NCBI GenBank assembly: GCA_005881495.1
Contig: VBHI01000131.1
Coordinates: 1 to 12,764, forward strand
DNA from: Chloroflexota bacterium
Lineage (GTDB): Bacteria > Chloroflexota > Ktedonobacteria > Ktedonobacterales > Ktedonobacteraceae
DNA: 12,764 nucleotides
Direction: 5' to 3'
Position numbers and translations under genes: made by a program. The notes under the pieces were generated by a model. The model saw nothing but the letters and a program-made list of their open reading frames with translations. It was not told the DNA's origin and made no database searches. Positions within the stretch are counted from its first letter, which is position 1, and every line of letters starts with the position of its first letter. This document shows positions 1-7,446 of this stretch, piece after piece.

Positions 1-66
1 ACATCCACCTGTCATATCGGCTTCCGCTGCGTCATCAACGTCGTTCGCCAGGTGCTCGACTAGCAT
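1..66 (-). CDS. N-terminal fragment of unidentified minus-strand protein (runs off left edge)
   Basis: An ATG at 64-66 on the minus strand opens a frame that stays open for all 22 codons to the window edge. It reads MLVEHLANDVDDAAEADMTG and onward, an acidic, soluble-looking N-terminus. A weak SD (AGGTG) lies six bases upstream. The block at 114-168 lies upstream of this start in the orientation expected for its control region and closely resembles the control region of the CBS operon, which supports a real gene start here. The fragment is too short to name a family. Confidence 0.4.
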   Translation of the reverse strand, partial: MLVEHLANDVDDAAEADMTGGC

Positions 67-113
67 ATTACACCTGGCTACTTCTTATTGCTCACTCTGT
101 TGCGGCGTAGTCT

Positions 114-168
114 ATTGGACTCACATTCCCATCACAACCTATAGATTGACTGTTACAATACCGTCACA
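114..168 (-). promoter_or_regulatory. Tandem TCACA direct-repeat control element, copy A
   Basis: On the plus strand, 120-136 reads CTCACATTCCCATCACA and 152-168 reads GTTACAATACCGTCACA. Each is a pair of TCACA-like half-sites spaced 11 bases start to start. The block 114-136 matches 12174-12196 at 21 of 23 positions, and the second pair matches 12210-12226 at 13 of 17. Tandem 11-base direct repeats are the usual operator form for OmpR/PhoB-family response regulators; that assignment is inference. The element lies about 50-100 bases upstream of the minus-strand start at 66. A TAGACT -10 candidate is at 109-114 but spacing is poor. Confidence 0.55.
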
Positions 169-171
169 CTC

Positions 172-909
172 TTACCAGGGGACTCCTCCATTTCCCTCGA
201 AAAATCCGCCTGTCGGCCCGTCGGCAGGTAAGGTGGCAAAAGTCACCGGCAGCGTGGCACCTTGCTGAGGAGTCAGGAAGCCGTTGTGATCGTTTAAGTC
301 CGTGGCAACGTATCCCGGACTGACCGAATTCACTTTGATGTTCGTTTGACGTAACTCGTTCGCAAAAAAGACCGTGACGGCATTGACTGCTGTCTTAGAC
401 GAACAATATGCCAGGAGCGGCGGCATTTGTGCGTAGAAAGATTGGGGGTCGCTATTCAAGGTCAAAGACCCCATAGGGCTCGACAGGTTGACAATGCGCC
501 CTGCATCGGAGCGCCGCAGTAACGGGAGCATCGTCTTTGTCACAGCAAACACCCCAAACACATTCGTTTCGTAGGTTTTCCTGAAGACCTCGACATCCAG
601 TTCGCTGGGCGGAACTCTTCCTTCTTTGAGAGAAATACCGGCATTATTCACTAATATGTCCAGTTTCCCATAGGATTCGTCGATGAAGTAAGCCGCTGAG
701 TTGATCGTCGCCTGGTCAGTGACGTCAAGGTGAACGGCGGAGGCGCTGATGCCCTCAGACTGAAGTCTCCTGGCCGCATCGTCTCCCCTTGCTTGATTGC
801 GCGCGCTGAGGAGAACGATGAGTCCTTTCGCTCCTAATTGACGCGCAATCTCGAATCCGATTCCCTTATTCGCGCCTGTGATCAGCGCAATCTTTTGAAC
901 ATCTGACAT
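172..909 (-). CDS. Short-chain dehydrogenase/reductase (SDR) family oxidoreductase
   Basis: Predicted cytosolic NAD(P)-dependent oxidoreductase of 245 residues with a Rossmann fold. The cofactor glycine motif TGANKGIG is at residues 11-18, NNAG at 88-91, the catalytic serine region NLSS at 141-144, and the YxxxK catalytic pair is Tyr168 and Lys172. The layout resembles carbonyl-reductase-like classical SDRs; the substrate cannot be read from sequence. The start at 909 is chosen because GAGGAG lies eight bases upstream and residue 1 sits just before the first beta strand. The frame stays open upstream to 1104, and an ATG at 1014 would add a hydrophobic segment. The gene is divergent from a TetR regulator, which probably represses it. 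Confidence in the family is high. Confidence 0.93.
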   Translation of the reverse strand: MSDVQKIALITGANKGIGFEIARQLGAKGLIVLLSARNQARGDDAARRLQSEGISASAVHLDVTDQATINSAAYFIDESYGKLDILVNNAGISLKEGRVPPSELDVEVFRKTYETNVFGVFAVTKTMLPLLRRSDAGRIVNLSSPMGSLTLNSDPQSFYAQMPPLLAYCSSKTAVNAVTVFFANELRQTNIKVNSVSPGYVATDLNDHNGFLTPQQGATLPVTFATLPADGPTGGFFEGNGGVPW

Positions 910-1040
910 AATGGTAACTCCTCGTCTTGAACAGAAAACAATAAACATCACGGTCAGAAGAAATGCCAGGGAGGCGCCTGAGAGCGATCCTGCAAGAGCA
1001 ATCTTACCTGCCATTGCACCCCACCCTGTAGCGCGGTATG

Positions 1041-1069
1041 ATGACAGTGTTAACATTATAACATAATAT
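1041..1069 (+). promoter_or_regulatory. Likely promoter for the TetR-family regulator
   Basis: On the plus strand, ATGACA (1041-1046), a 17-base spacer and TAATAT (1064-1069) form a reasonable sigma-70 promoter. It overlaps face to face with the SDR promoter, so one bound repressor could control both. Confidence 0.5.
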
Positions 1070-1083
1070 GTTTCTGTTGTCAA
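1055..1083 (-). promoter_or_regulatory. Consensus sigma-70 promoter for the SDR gene
   Basis: Read on the minus strand, TTGACA (1083-1078) is followed by a 17-base spacer and TATAAT (1060-1055): a perfect -35/-10 match. Transcription would start near 1048, about 138 bases before the preferred SDR start at 909 but only about 34 bases before the alternative in-frame ATG at 1014. Confidence 0.8.
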
Positions 1084-1103
1084 CATTGTTTTCATTGACA
1101 ACA
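1075..1103. promoter_or_regulatory. Inverted-repeat operator in the SDR/TetR intergenic region
   Basis: TGTTGTCAA at 1075-1083 and TTGACAACA at 1095-1103 are perfect nine-base inverted repeats separated by 11 bases. The left arm covers the -35 of the SDR promoter. A second short palindrome, AACATA-A-TATGTT, lies at 1060-1072 across the spacer. Divergent TetR regulators usually bind such a site; binding here is inferred. Confidence 0.6.
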
Positions 1104-1120
1104 TTCAAATGGGAGAAGAG

Positions 1121-1753
1121 ATGAACAGCCACGTGGAGCGTCAGAAACCCAAACCCTATCATCATGGGGATTTACGCTATGCTTTGATTCAGGCCGGACT
1201 GGAGCTGCTCTCAGAAGGTGGAGCGGCGGCTCTTGATCTCCGCAAAGTCGCGCGGAAGGCAGGGGTGAGTCATGCAGCGCCGTATCGCCACTTTGCGGAC
1301 AAACAGGCGCTGGTCGCTGCAATCAACGAAGAGGGATTTCGCCGACTCGCTGAGCGGATTCAGTCGACGTTGTGCGAAGCGCCTGATGACTCGTTTGAGC
1401 AGTTGCAGGCAATTGCAAGGGCTTATGTCCAGTTTGCTCAGAAGTATCCCTGGCTGATGTGTGAAATGTTCAGCGGATTGACCGTCGAGCGTGAGGCTTT
1501 TCCAGACCTATATACAGCATCAAAAGCCGTTTTCACGTTCTACATAGAAGTGGTGAAACGGGGTCAGGAACGAGGAAGTATCATTGACGGCGATCCAGGC
1601 GCACTGGCCGGCGTCCTGTGGTCTCTTCTGCACGGGGTTGCCATGCTCACCATTGAAAACCAGATGCGCCCATACACCGATGGGCCAGATGGGGCAGAGC
1701 GTGTGACCCGATTTAGCATGCAATTGCTCTATGAAGGTCTGGGTCGCAAGTAA
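1121..1753 (+). CDS. TetR/AcrR-family transcriptional regulator (WHG-type C-terminal domain)
   Basis: DNA-binding repressor of 210 residues. The N-terminal helix-turn-helix spans about residues 38-60 (LDLRKVARKAGVSHAAPYRHF), typical of TetR proteins. The C-terminal half has the W...HG signature (LWSLLHGVAML) of the WHG ligand-binding domain. The start at 1121 is preferred because GGAG lies five bases upstream at 1112-1115; an in-frame ATG at 1109 would add four residues but would place that SD inside the gene. It is divergent from the SDR gene, with overlapping promoters and an inverted repeat between them, so it most likely represses the SDR gene and itself. The effector is unknown. Confidence 0.92.
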   Translation: MNSHVERQKPKPYHHGDLRYALIQAGLELLSEGGAAALDLRKVARKAGVSHAAPYRHFADKQALVAAINEEGFRRLAERIQSTLCEAPDDSFEQLQAIARAYVQFAQKYPWLMCEMFSGLTVEREAFPDLYTASKAVFTFYIEVVKRGQERGSIIDGDPGALAGVLWSLLHGVAMLTIENQMRPYTDGPDGAERVTRFSMQLLYEGLGRK

Positions 1754-1772
1754 CCCCCCACCCACCTTCAGG

Positions 1773-2429
1773 TCAGGTTAAGTATCGTTTGAACCATTCT
1801 GTCGCCAGCCGTGCCACTTCCTCTAACGCACCTGGTTCTTCAAACAGGTGCGTGGCCCCTGGCACAATCTCTAGCTGCTTCGTTCCTGCCAGCCTCTTGT
1901 ATGCGTCGCGATTCAGTTGCAGGACAGCTTTATCGTTGCCACCCACAATCAAGAGCGTGGGAGACTGAACATACACCAGAGCACCCTCAGCCAGGTCAGG
2001 ACGGCCTCCACGCGAAACCACGGCACCGATGCTTGAACCTGAGGATGCCGCGGGTACGGCAGCAGCTTTGAGTGCAGCCGCGGCACCCGTGCTTGCCCCA
2101 AAGTATCCAATCTCCAGCTGCTTTGTGTCCGGTTGCTCTCGCAGCCACTGTGTGGTCAGCAGCAAACGGTCGGTCAGCAGATCAATATCAAACCGCGTTT
2201 CATAGATAGCATCTTCCTCCTCTCTGAGTAAGTCCATGAGCAGCGTCCCTATGCCCTCTCTTTGCAGTACCCGGGCCACAAAGTTGTTTCTGGGACTGAA
2301 GCGACTACTGCCACTGCCATGAGCGAATACTATGAGGCTGTGCGTATGCTCAGGAAGAGCAAGCGATCCCTCAAGCATGGTAGAATCGATTGGTATCTGT
2401 ACTAATTGTTCATGAACAGGTGCAGTCAT
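1773..2429 (-). CDS. Alpha/beta hydrolase, dienelactone-hydrolase-like
   Basis: A 218-residue cytosolic alpha/beta hydrolase. The oxyanion-side motif HGSGSS begins at about residue 37, and the nucleophile elbow G-A-S-T-G places the catalytic serine at 113. Candidate acid Asp166 (GGND) and base His194 (GATH) complete the triad in the right order and spacing. Similar small hydrolases are fused to COG1926-type phosphoribosyltransferases in some bacteria, mycobacterial Rv0571c being one I recall. Here the two occur as separate genes with PRPP synthase between them. It begins 80 bases after the PRPP synthase stop, so co-transcription is likely. An AAAGGGG SD precedes the ATG. The substrate is unknown. 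Confidence 0.88.
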   Translation of the reverse strand: MTAPVHEQLVQIPIDSTMLEGSLALPEHTHSLIVFAHGSGSSRFSPRNNFVARVLQREGIGTLLMDLLREEEDAIYETRFDIDLLTDRLLLTTQWLREQPDTKQLEIGYFGASTGAAAALKAAAVPAASSGSSIGAVVSRGGRPDLAEGALVYVQSPTLLIVGGNDKAVLQLNRDAYKRLAGTKQLEIVPGATHLFEEPGALEEVARLATEWFKRYLT

Positions 2430-2509
2430 ATTTCTACCCCTTTTTTCCGTCTTAATGACATTCTATCAACGTTTAGCCTGCAAGTACTTCCTTTCGACAC
2501 TGCTGACCG

Positions 2510-3424
2510 CTAGGTAGCCGCGCTAGCGGCGTTGCAGGGTCGCATTTTCAGGAACTCACACAGTAACGGCAGCACCGATAACATCCTGATGTTCTCCAGG
2601 GCCCGTTCTTTCGCTTGAGGTAGAGTATCGGTACAGCAGATCCGTTTGACCCCAAAGGCCCAGAGTTTCCGCCACAGCGTACCTGTAAAAAGCCCATGCG
2701 TCACGAGAATAGTGATGTCTCGCACGCCAAGCTGCTGCAGTTGCTCACAGCAAGACACGAGCGTGCCGCCAGTATCCAGGACATCATCCACGATCACCGC
2801 CTGCTGCCCAATTTTTCCGCAGATATTGTCGTGGATAACCCCTTCTTGCGTCCTTCTCTTCACGAGATAAGCGATTTCTCCTGCCATTCCTGCTGCTTTT
2901 GCAACCGCTTGACAGCGATCCCTCGCTCCCTCATCAGGAGCAATGATGGTCGCATTGAGCAGAGAGAGCCTCACCATCTCTTGAGCGAATATGTTTGCCG
3001 GTGAAAGTGATACCAGCTGTAGAGGGAATAAGTCCTGCGCTTCCGTGCTGTGAACGTCCACGGTTATCACTTCATCGACACCCGAGGCCTGTAGTAATGC
3101 TCCTACCCACGCAGTCGCTAGACTCTTCCGCTCTTTCCTTTTATCATCGCGCGTATAGGCAAGATACGGCAAAAGGGCGATGATATGGCGAGCCCCTTCT
3201 TTTTTCAAGGTATGGCTTAACAGCAGGGTGGAGAGGAGCTGTTCATCGGGAGGAGCAATTGTGCCCAGAATGATACACTCCTCGCTCGCCACATTGGTTT
3301 GGAGCGCTGCATGTAATTCCTGGTTGGGGAAACGGTCAATAGAAAATCGGCCCACCCTTATCCCAGGTAAAGCAGCAAGCTCACTCCCCATGTATGCATA
3401 GCCAGGAAAGACAAACAGGATCAT
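2510..3424 (-). CDS. prs: Ribose-phosphate pyrophosphokinase (PRPP synthase), divergent paralogue
   Basis: Makes PRPP from ribose 5-phosphate and ATP, releasing AMP. The protein has 304 residues, close to the family's usual 310-320. Visible family features are FPNQE at 32-36, the PYLAYTRDDKR loop at 86-96, TVDVHS at 121-126, the KRR active-site segment at 189-191, and the PRPP loop VIVDDVLDTGGTL at 210-222. The ribose-phosphate region PDEGA at 163-167 differs from the common PDxGG, so this may be a specialised rather than housekeeping copy. Its ATG overlaps the upstream phosphoribosyltransferase TGA as ATGA, with a strong GGAAGGAGG SD just before, indicating translational coupling. Nucleotide allostery cannot be judged by eye. 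Confidence 0.92.
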   Translation of the reverse strand: MILFVFPGYAYMGSELAALPGIRVGRFSIDRFPNQELHAALQTNVASEECIILGTIAPPDEQLLSTLLLSHTLKKEGARHIIALLPYLAYTRDDKRKERKSLATAWVGALLQASGVDEVITVDVHSTEAQDLFPLQLVSLSPANIFAQEMVRLSLLNATIIAPDEGARDRCQAVAKAAGMAGEIAYLVKRRTQEGVIHDNICGKIGQQAVIVDDVLDTGGTLVSCCEQLQQLGVRDITILVTHGLFTGTLWRKLWAFGVKRICCTDTLPQAKERALENIRMLSVLPLLCEFLKMRPCNAASAAT

Positions 3425-4122
3425 TTTTTTCCTCCTTCCTCAGCAGCTGGCATGTGCCCCTTACTCCCAGCTGCAAACAGTCGATCAAACTCAGCAAGCA
3501 AGTCACATACCTCGCTGTCGGTCGTTTGTGAGAAATGCTTGTACCAGTAGCTGATGGCGAGAAAAGGCTCCGGTTTGATGACACACACGACCTCGTCTAC
3601 TTCTGCTGCAAACTCATCGGTCGTTGAAGGGGAAGACGTTGGGACTGCGATGACGATGCGAGCGGGCTGCTGCTTTCTCAACACCGCAACAGCGGCGTGC
3701 ATTGTCGCACCGGTCGCAATCCCATCATCCACAAGAATGATGGTGCGCCCACGTACGTCAAAGGCTGGACGATCTCTACGATAGAGATGCTCGCGCCGCT
3801 CCAGTTCTTGTTGCTCGCGTGCAGCGACGGCTTCGATTACTTCGTCAGGAATCCCTAGCATTTGCATGACATCATCATTAAGCACGCGTACACCATTCGA
3901 TGCGATAGCACCCATGGCGAGTTCTTTATGCCCGGGAACACCAAGCTTGCGTACAATCAGGACGTCCAGTGGAGCATCAAGGGCTCTGGCTACTTCAAAA
4001 GCGACGGGGACGCCGCCGCGAGGGAGTGCCAACACCAACACATCTGCACGCTTGACGTACTTTATCAGTCGTTCGGCCAATAGTCGTCCCGCCTCAGTTC
4101 GGTCGCGAAATTGCTTTTCCAT
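3421..4122 (-). CDS. Predicted phosphoribosyltransferase (COG1926 type)
   Basis: A 233-residue type I phosphoribosyltransferase fold protein. The PRPP-binding loop LVDDGIATGAT is at about residues 130-140, and the N-terminal ALPRGGVPVA motif (about 32-41) is characteristic of this predicted family. The acceptor base is not known. The gene overlaps the PRPP synthase gene by four bases (ATGA), so substrate producer and consumer are probably made together. Start ATG at 4122; an in-frame GTG at 4125 immediately precedes it, and the SD is weak (AGGG). A C-terminal tail rich in Ala, Glu, Gly and Lys encodes the strong SD of the next gene. It is divergent from NAD+ synthetase. Confidence 0.88.
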   Translation of the reverse strand: MEKQFRDRTEAGRLLAERLIKYVKRADVLVLALPRGGVPVAFEVARALDAPLDVLIVRKLGVPGHKELAMGAIASNGVRVLNDDVMQMLGIPDEVIEAVAAREQQELERREHLYRRDRPAFDVRGRTIILVDDGIATGATMHAAVAVLRKQQPARIVIAVPTSSPSTTDEFAAEVDEVVCVIKPEPFLAISYWYKHFSQTTDSEVCDLLAEFDRLFAAGSKGHMPAAEEGGKK

Positions 4123-4212
4123 CACTGCCCTGCCTTTTCATCAAGAGGAGCAACGCTCCGAACCCTTTGCACACTTCCCCAGCCGTATGAAATCGAAGAA
4201 AAAACAACCCAC

Positions 4213-4227
4213 ATATTCTCGAATATA
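4213..4227 (-). promoter_or_regulatory. Possible -10 and palindromic operator for the phosphoribosyltransferase operon
   Basis: On the minus strand TATATT (4227-4222) is a candidate -10. It overlaps the inverted repeat ATATTC-TC-GAATAT at 4213-4226. No good -35 is visible at the matching distance, so the promoter may need an activator or be misplaced. Low certainty. Confidence 0.3.
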
Positions 4228-4274
4228 ATATATCACGAGCATCTCATAAAGTGGTCACGACACGCCCACTTTCT

Positions 4275-4291
4275 CTCACAAAGGCCACACA
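4275..4291 (-). promoter_or_regulatory. TCACA-type direct-repeat element, copy C (weaker)
   Basis: The plus strand reads CTCACAAAGGCCACACA. It starts with the same CTCACA as the copies at 120, 12180 and 12266, and repeats CACA 11 bases later. The middle is less conserved. It lies between the divergent phosphoribosyltransferase and NAD+ synthetase genes, so it could act on either. The match could be chance in an A/C-rich stretch. Confidence 0.35.
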
Positions 4292-4356
4292 ATGCCTGAC
4301 GATACTGATGATATTATTGCTCTTCCTGATTAAACCAAGCTATTCTAATCACATAC

Positions 4357-4390
4357 CTGCATTATAATCGTATTTATGCTATAATTATAG
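4357..4390 (+). promoter_or_regulatory. Tandem -10 elements upstream of NAD+ synthetase
   Basis: TATAAT occurs twice on the plus strand, at 4363-4368 and 4380-4385, 17 bases apart. The second lies in the perfect palindrome CTATAATTATAG (4379-4390), which could be an operator. Neither has a convincing -35, suggesting activator dependence. Transcription would start near 4375 or 4392. Confidence 0.45.
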
Positions 4391-4409
4391 TGGAAGTAGG
4401 GAGAAGGGG

Positions 4410-4463
4410 ATGATCGAAGAGGGAGGTGAAATGGTGTTCATCCTACAGGAAGATCGTGACTAA
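4410..4463 (+). CDS. Short upstream ORF (17 codons) before NAD+ synthetase
   Basis: ATG at 4410 opens [17 protein letters not shown] then TAA. GGGAGAAGGGG stands directly before it. An internal in-frame ATG at 4431 has its own very strong GGGAGGTGA SD. The stop overlaps a GTG of the NAD+ synthetase frame at 4456. It could be a leader peptide coupling translation, or the strong SD could serve the main gene inefficiently. Amino acid content gives no obvious attenuation signal. Confidence 0.3.
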   Translation: MIEEGGEMVFILQEDRD

Positions 4464-4488
4464 AGCACTTGATCTTGGAGCAATAATC

Positions 4489-6471
4489 GTGAATAAAGAT
4501 CTATTTTCCCCCGCTTCGCTGGGTTTTCTTCGCGTATCTGTCATCGCACCAGAATTACGCGTTGCCGACGTACCATACAACGGTCGTGCAATTATTGAGG
4601 CACTTGAGCAAGCCGCCTCTCGCGGTTGTCAAGTAGCATTGTTTCCCGAACTCTGTATTACAGCTTACTCCTGCGCCGATTTGTTTTACCAGTCGCTTTT
4701 GCTGAATCAGGCGCGTTCGGCGCTGCGGTCAATTGCAGAAGCAACAGATAAATACAGCATTGCAGCGGTGGTTGGTTTACCGCTGGAAGTTGGCGGTAAG
4801 CTCTACAACTGTGCCGCGTTCATAAGCGACAACACCGTGCTGGGTGTTGTACCGAAGACAAACATACCCACCACCAATGAATATTACGAAGAGCGCTGGT
4901 TCGCCTCATCCAGAGAGTGTCCGGTAGAGGAGCTTGATCTCGACGGTAGAGCAGTGCCCTTTGGGACCGACCTGCTCTTTCATGCTAACAACGCCCCTGG
5001 CTGCGTCTTTGGGATAGAAATCTGTGAAGATTTGTGGGCCGTCCAACCTCCGAGCGGCGATATGGCATCAGGTGGAGCTACCTTGCTCTTGAACCCCTCC
5101 GCCAGCGATGAGATACTGGGCAAATCAGATTATCGACGAGAGTTAGTCAAGCAACAGTCTGCGCGTTGCCTGGCGGCGTACTTGTATGCTGGAGCGGGAC
5201 CAGGAGAGTCGACTACTGATGTCGTCTTCTCCGGGCACTCTATAATAGCTGAGAATGGAATCGTTTTAGCGGAAACAGAGCGTTTTCACTTCTCAACGCA
5301 AATAGCAGTGGCGGACATTGATGTGCAGCGCCTCGTCCATGAGCGATTGAAGAACAGCAGCTACTCATCTGCTGTCCCGAATCACTCCTTCAGAAAGATT
5401 CCGTTCAACGTACCCGCATTCTCATCGCCGCAGGTGTCGTTACTACGCCCCGGCCTCTCGCAAACTCCATTTGTCCCTTCTGACCTCTCGCAACGGGCGA
5501 CGCATTGCCAGGAGATTTTTAGCATCCAATCGACCGGGCTAGCCAGGAGGCTCAAACATACCGGCGGCACTCATGTCTCGTTGGGCCTATCTGGAGGGCT
5601 AGATTCCACACTCGCCCTGTTAGTCACCATCCAGGCTTTCGACATCCTGTCTTTGCAGCGAAGTGGCATTGTGGCAGTGACCATGCCGGGTTTCGGCACC
5701 ACTTCACGCACACGCAACAATGCCGAGCAGTTGGCGCACCTGCTGGGCGTCACCATGCGGCAGATTTCCATTCGCGATGCTGTCCGGCAACATTTGCACG
5801 ATATCGGGCATGATGAACACATCTCTGATGTGACCTTTGAGAACGCGCAAGCGAGGGAGAGAACCCAGATATTGATGGACATTGCCAACCAAATTGGCGG
5901 CTTGATGGTTGGAACTGGAGATCTTTCCGAGCTTGCTCTAGGGTGGTGCACCTACAATGCTGATCAAATGTCCATGTATCACGTGAATGCTGGAGTACCG
6001 AAAACACTCGTGCGCTATCTCATAGAGTGGTGTGCTGATAGCCTGTTCAGCGGCAAAACAGCACATGTGTTACGGGATATCTGTGCCACACCTATTACCC
6101 CCGAATTGCTGCCGACCGGAGAGGGTGAGACCTTGCTACAGGAAACGGAGGCCACTATCGGTCCCTATATCCTGCACGACTTTTTCCTGTTTTATGCCGT
6201 GCGGTATTCCTTTTCACCCCACAAAGTCTTCTTTCTCGCCAGCCAGGTGTTCGATACAGTCTATACACGCGAAGAAATCCTGCGCTGGATGCAGGTGTTT
6301 TACCAGCGTTTTTTTGCATACCAGTTCAAACGTTCCGCGATGCCCGACGGCCCGAAAGTCGGTTCAGTAGCGCTTTCCCCGCGCGGGGACTGGCGCATGC
6401 CTAGCGACGCAAGCAATGCACTTTGGCAACAAGAGCTAGAAGAAATTACAACTTTCTACGCCTCATCATGA
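4489..6471 (+). CDS. nadE: Glutamine-dependent NAD+ synthetase
   Basis: Converts nicotinic acid adenine dinucleotide to NAD+, using ATP (to AMP and PPi) and glutamine nitrogen. About 660 residues, matching the two-domain form. The N-terminal nitrilase-type glutaminase domain has Glu54 (FPELC), Lys123 (VPKTN) and Cys179 (GIEICEDLW) as catalytic triad. The C-terminal synthetase domain has the P-loop SGGLDS at about 368-373 and the [12 protein letters not shown] segment. The GTG at 4489 is chosen: GGAG lies eight bases upstream and the following [13 protein letters not shown] aligns with the usual family N-terminus. In-frame GTGs at 4456 and 4426 are alternatives. It is divergent from the phosphoribosyltransferase/PRPP synthase operon and ends at a hairpin. 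Confidence 0.95.
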   Translation: MNKDLFSPASLGFLRVSVIAPELRVADVPYNGRAIIEALEQAASRGCQVALFPELCITAYSCADLFYQSLLLNQARSALRSIAEATDKYSIAAVVGLPLEVGGKLYNCAAFISDNTVLGVVPKTNIPTTNEYYEERWFASSRECPVEELDLDGRAVPFGTDLLFHANNAPGCVFGIEICEDLWAVQPPSGDMASGGATLLLNPSASDEILGKSDYRRELVKQQSARCLAAYLYAGAGPGESTTDVVFSGHSIIAENGIVLAETERFHFSTQIAVADIDVQRLVHERLKNSSYSSAVPNHSFRKIPFNVPAFSSPQVSLLRPGLSQTPFVPSDLSQRATHCQEIFSIQSTGLARRLKHTGGTHVSLGLSGGLDSTLALLVTIQAFDILSLQRSGIVAVTMPGFGTTSRTRNNAEQLAHLLGVTMRQISIRDAVRQHLHDIGHDEHISDVTFENAQARERTQILMDIANQIGGLMVGTGDLSELALGWCTYNADQMSMYHVNAGVPKTLVRYLIEWCADSLFSGKTAHVLRDICATPITPELLPTGEGETLLQETEATIGPYILHDFFLFYAVRYSFSPHKVFFLASQVFDTVYTREEILRWMQVFYQRFFAYQFKRSAMPDGPKVGSVALSPRGDWRMPSDASNALWQQELEEITTFYASS

Positions 6472-6548
6472 TGGGAAGTTATCCAGGCCAAACAGGCCAT
6501 CTTTCAGGTAGCTACCCTCAACCCAATTTGAGTGAGGATGATCGACCT

Positions 6549-6577
6549 GCAGGGCTTGAGAATATCTCAAGCCCTGC
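6549..6577. terminator. Perfect hairpin between convergent nadE and HdeD-like genes
   Basis: GCAGGGCTTGAGA (6549-6561) and TCTCAAGCCCTGC (6565-6577) form a 13-base-pair perfect stem with a three-base loop. It lies 78 bases after the nadE stop and 7 bases beyond the end of the converging gene. There is no long T tract on either side, so termination may be bidirectional and imperfect. Confidence 0.75.
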
Positions 6578-6583
6578 ATTCCT

Positions 6584-7129
6584 TCAAGCCCTTCGCAGTC
6601 GGAAGGAAAAGAATATGGCGCCGATACCACCGATAATCAAAAAGATCGCAATAACATATGGCAGGTAATATGTGACTAACCAGACGTTCGCGAGCAAGAT
6701 GATTGAGATAATAATGCTCAATACTGCGAGAATGCCTGCACCCCAACCGGCGCCACTGAATGCCTGAAACAGCCCCACAATGCCCATGATTAATCCCTCA
6801 ACACCCACGACGATCACCAACACGGTCCCGACAAGTATGGTGGCATATATCGGGTGACGGAGGACCACCATTCCGGCAATAATGCCGAGAATGCCCATAA
6901 ACAATAACCAGCCCCAGTGGACGCTTGAGCCACCAATAAAAATCTGGATAATGGAGAAAATGCCACGGATGAGCCAGTAGAAACCCAAAACTGTGACCAG
7001 AAACACGGAGGTGATCGCAGGCTCAGCGATCAAAAAGATCCCGAATATCAGGGCAAAGATGCCTTCAACCAGGACGATCCACCAGGGAAACTCGGGAGCG
7101 CTTGCAGCGGTTTGTGTGTTACTTACCAT
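6584..7129 (-). CDS. HdeD/DUF308-family membrane protein
   Basis: Integral membrane protein of 181 residues with about six hydrophobic helices in three hairpins, typical of the HdeD/DUF308 family. That family takes its name from the E. coli acid-resistance membrane protein; its molecular activity is poorly defined. Recognisable segments are WWIVLVEGIFALIFGIFLI near the N-terminus and repeated G/I/V-rich helices after it, with a basic FRLRRA end. The start is uncertain: AAGGAG at 7143-7148 is 13 bases from the ATG at 7129 and only one base from the in-frame ATG at 7141. An overlapping upstream reading frame may couple translation. It converges on nadE. Confidence 0.85.
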   Translation of the reverse strand: MVSNTQTAASAPEFPWWIVLVEGIFALIFGIFLIAEPAITSVFLVTVLGFYWLIRGIFSIIQIFIGGSSVHWGWLLFMGILGIIAGMVVLRHPIYATILVGTVLVIVVGVEGLIMGIVGLFQAFSGAGWGAGILAVLSIIISIILLANVWLVTYYLPYVIAIFLIIGGIGAIFFSFRLRRA

Positions 7130-7226
7130 AAGATTGTACATACTCCTTTTTGTGAATGAACTCGGCCGCTTTCTTCAGCATACTGAATAGTAGGCCAATG
7201 AAAACAACTACAATGCCAACGAACAA
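7119..7226 (-). CDS. Candidate small single-pass membrane protein overlapping the HdeD-like gene start
   Basis: A minus-strand frame, open from 7259 to the TAA at 7119-7121, encodes a clear transmembrane helix (LFVGIVVVFIGLLFSMLKK) followed by a charged tail. It overlaps the HdeD-like start, as coupled genes often do. An almost ideal SD, AAGGAGGTGA, lies upstream at 7263-7272 with nothing else to serve. No ATG or GTG is in this frame; the only conventional option is TTG at 7226. The gene may use an unusual start, be slightly broken, or contain a sequencing indel. Confidence 0.35.
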   Translation of the reverse strand: MFVGIVVVFIGLLFSMLKKAAEFIHKKEYVQSYGK

Positions 7227-7446
7227 TTTACATATGACGCTTGTATCTTTCTTGTAGGATTAATCACCTCCTTATAAGTCCTTCAGTATAGAGAACATGA
7301 CCTTGGAGACCCCTTGGGCTCGTCTAGGCCCTCAAAGTTATACATCTAGTATACCGTTCTTGACGCAGTAGGTAAAGCCATCGATGCTTCGGAGCGCAAA
7401 AAAATTAGTGCGTTCTTACGACGTATTTTTGTCTCCATACCCCTAT

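Noticed and set aside
1092..1322. 76-codon minus-strand frame overlapping the TetR gene
   Set aside because: Lies antisense over the well-supported TetR HTH region and has no recognisable features.
3866..4228. 120-codon plus-strand frame over the phosphoribosyltransferase start
   Set aside because: Antisense to a clear family member, Ser/Arg-rich, no family resemblance.
5571..6007. Minus-strand frames of 126 and 85 codons inside NAD+ synthetase
   Set aside because: Antisense shadows of the synthetase domain; composition rich in Arg, Ser and Cys, as expected from non-coding translation.
7251..7276. Plus-strand resemblance to the 3' end of 16S rRNA (ATCACCTCCTTA)
   Set aside because: Only about 12 bases match and nothing upstream resembles 16S; it is simply the complement of a strong SD on the minus strand.
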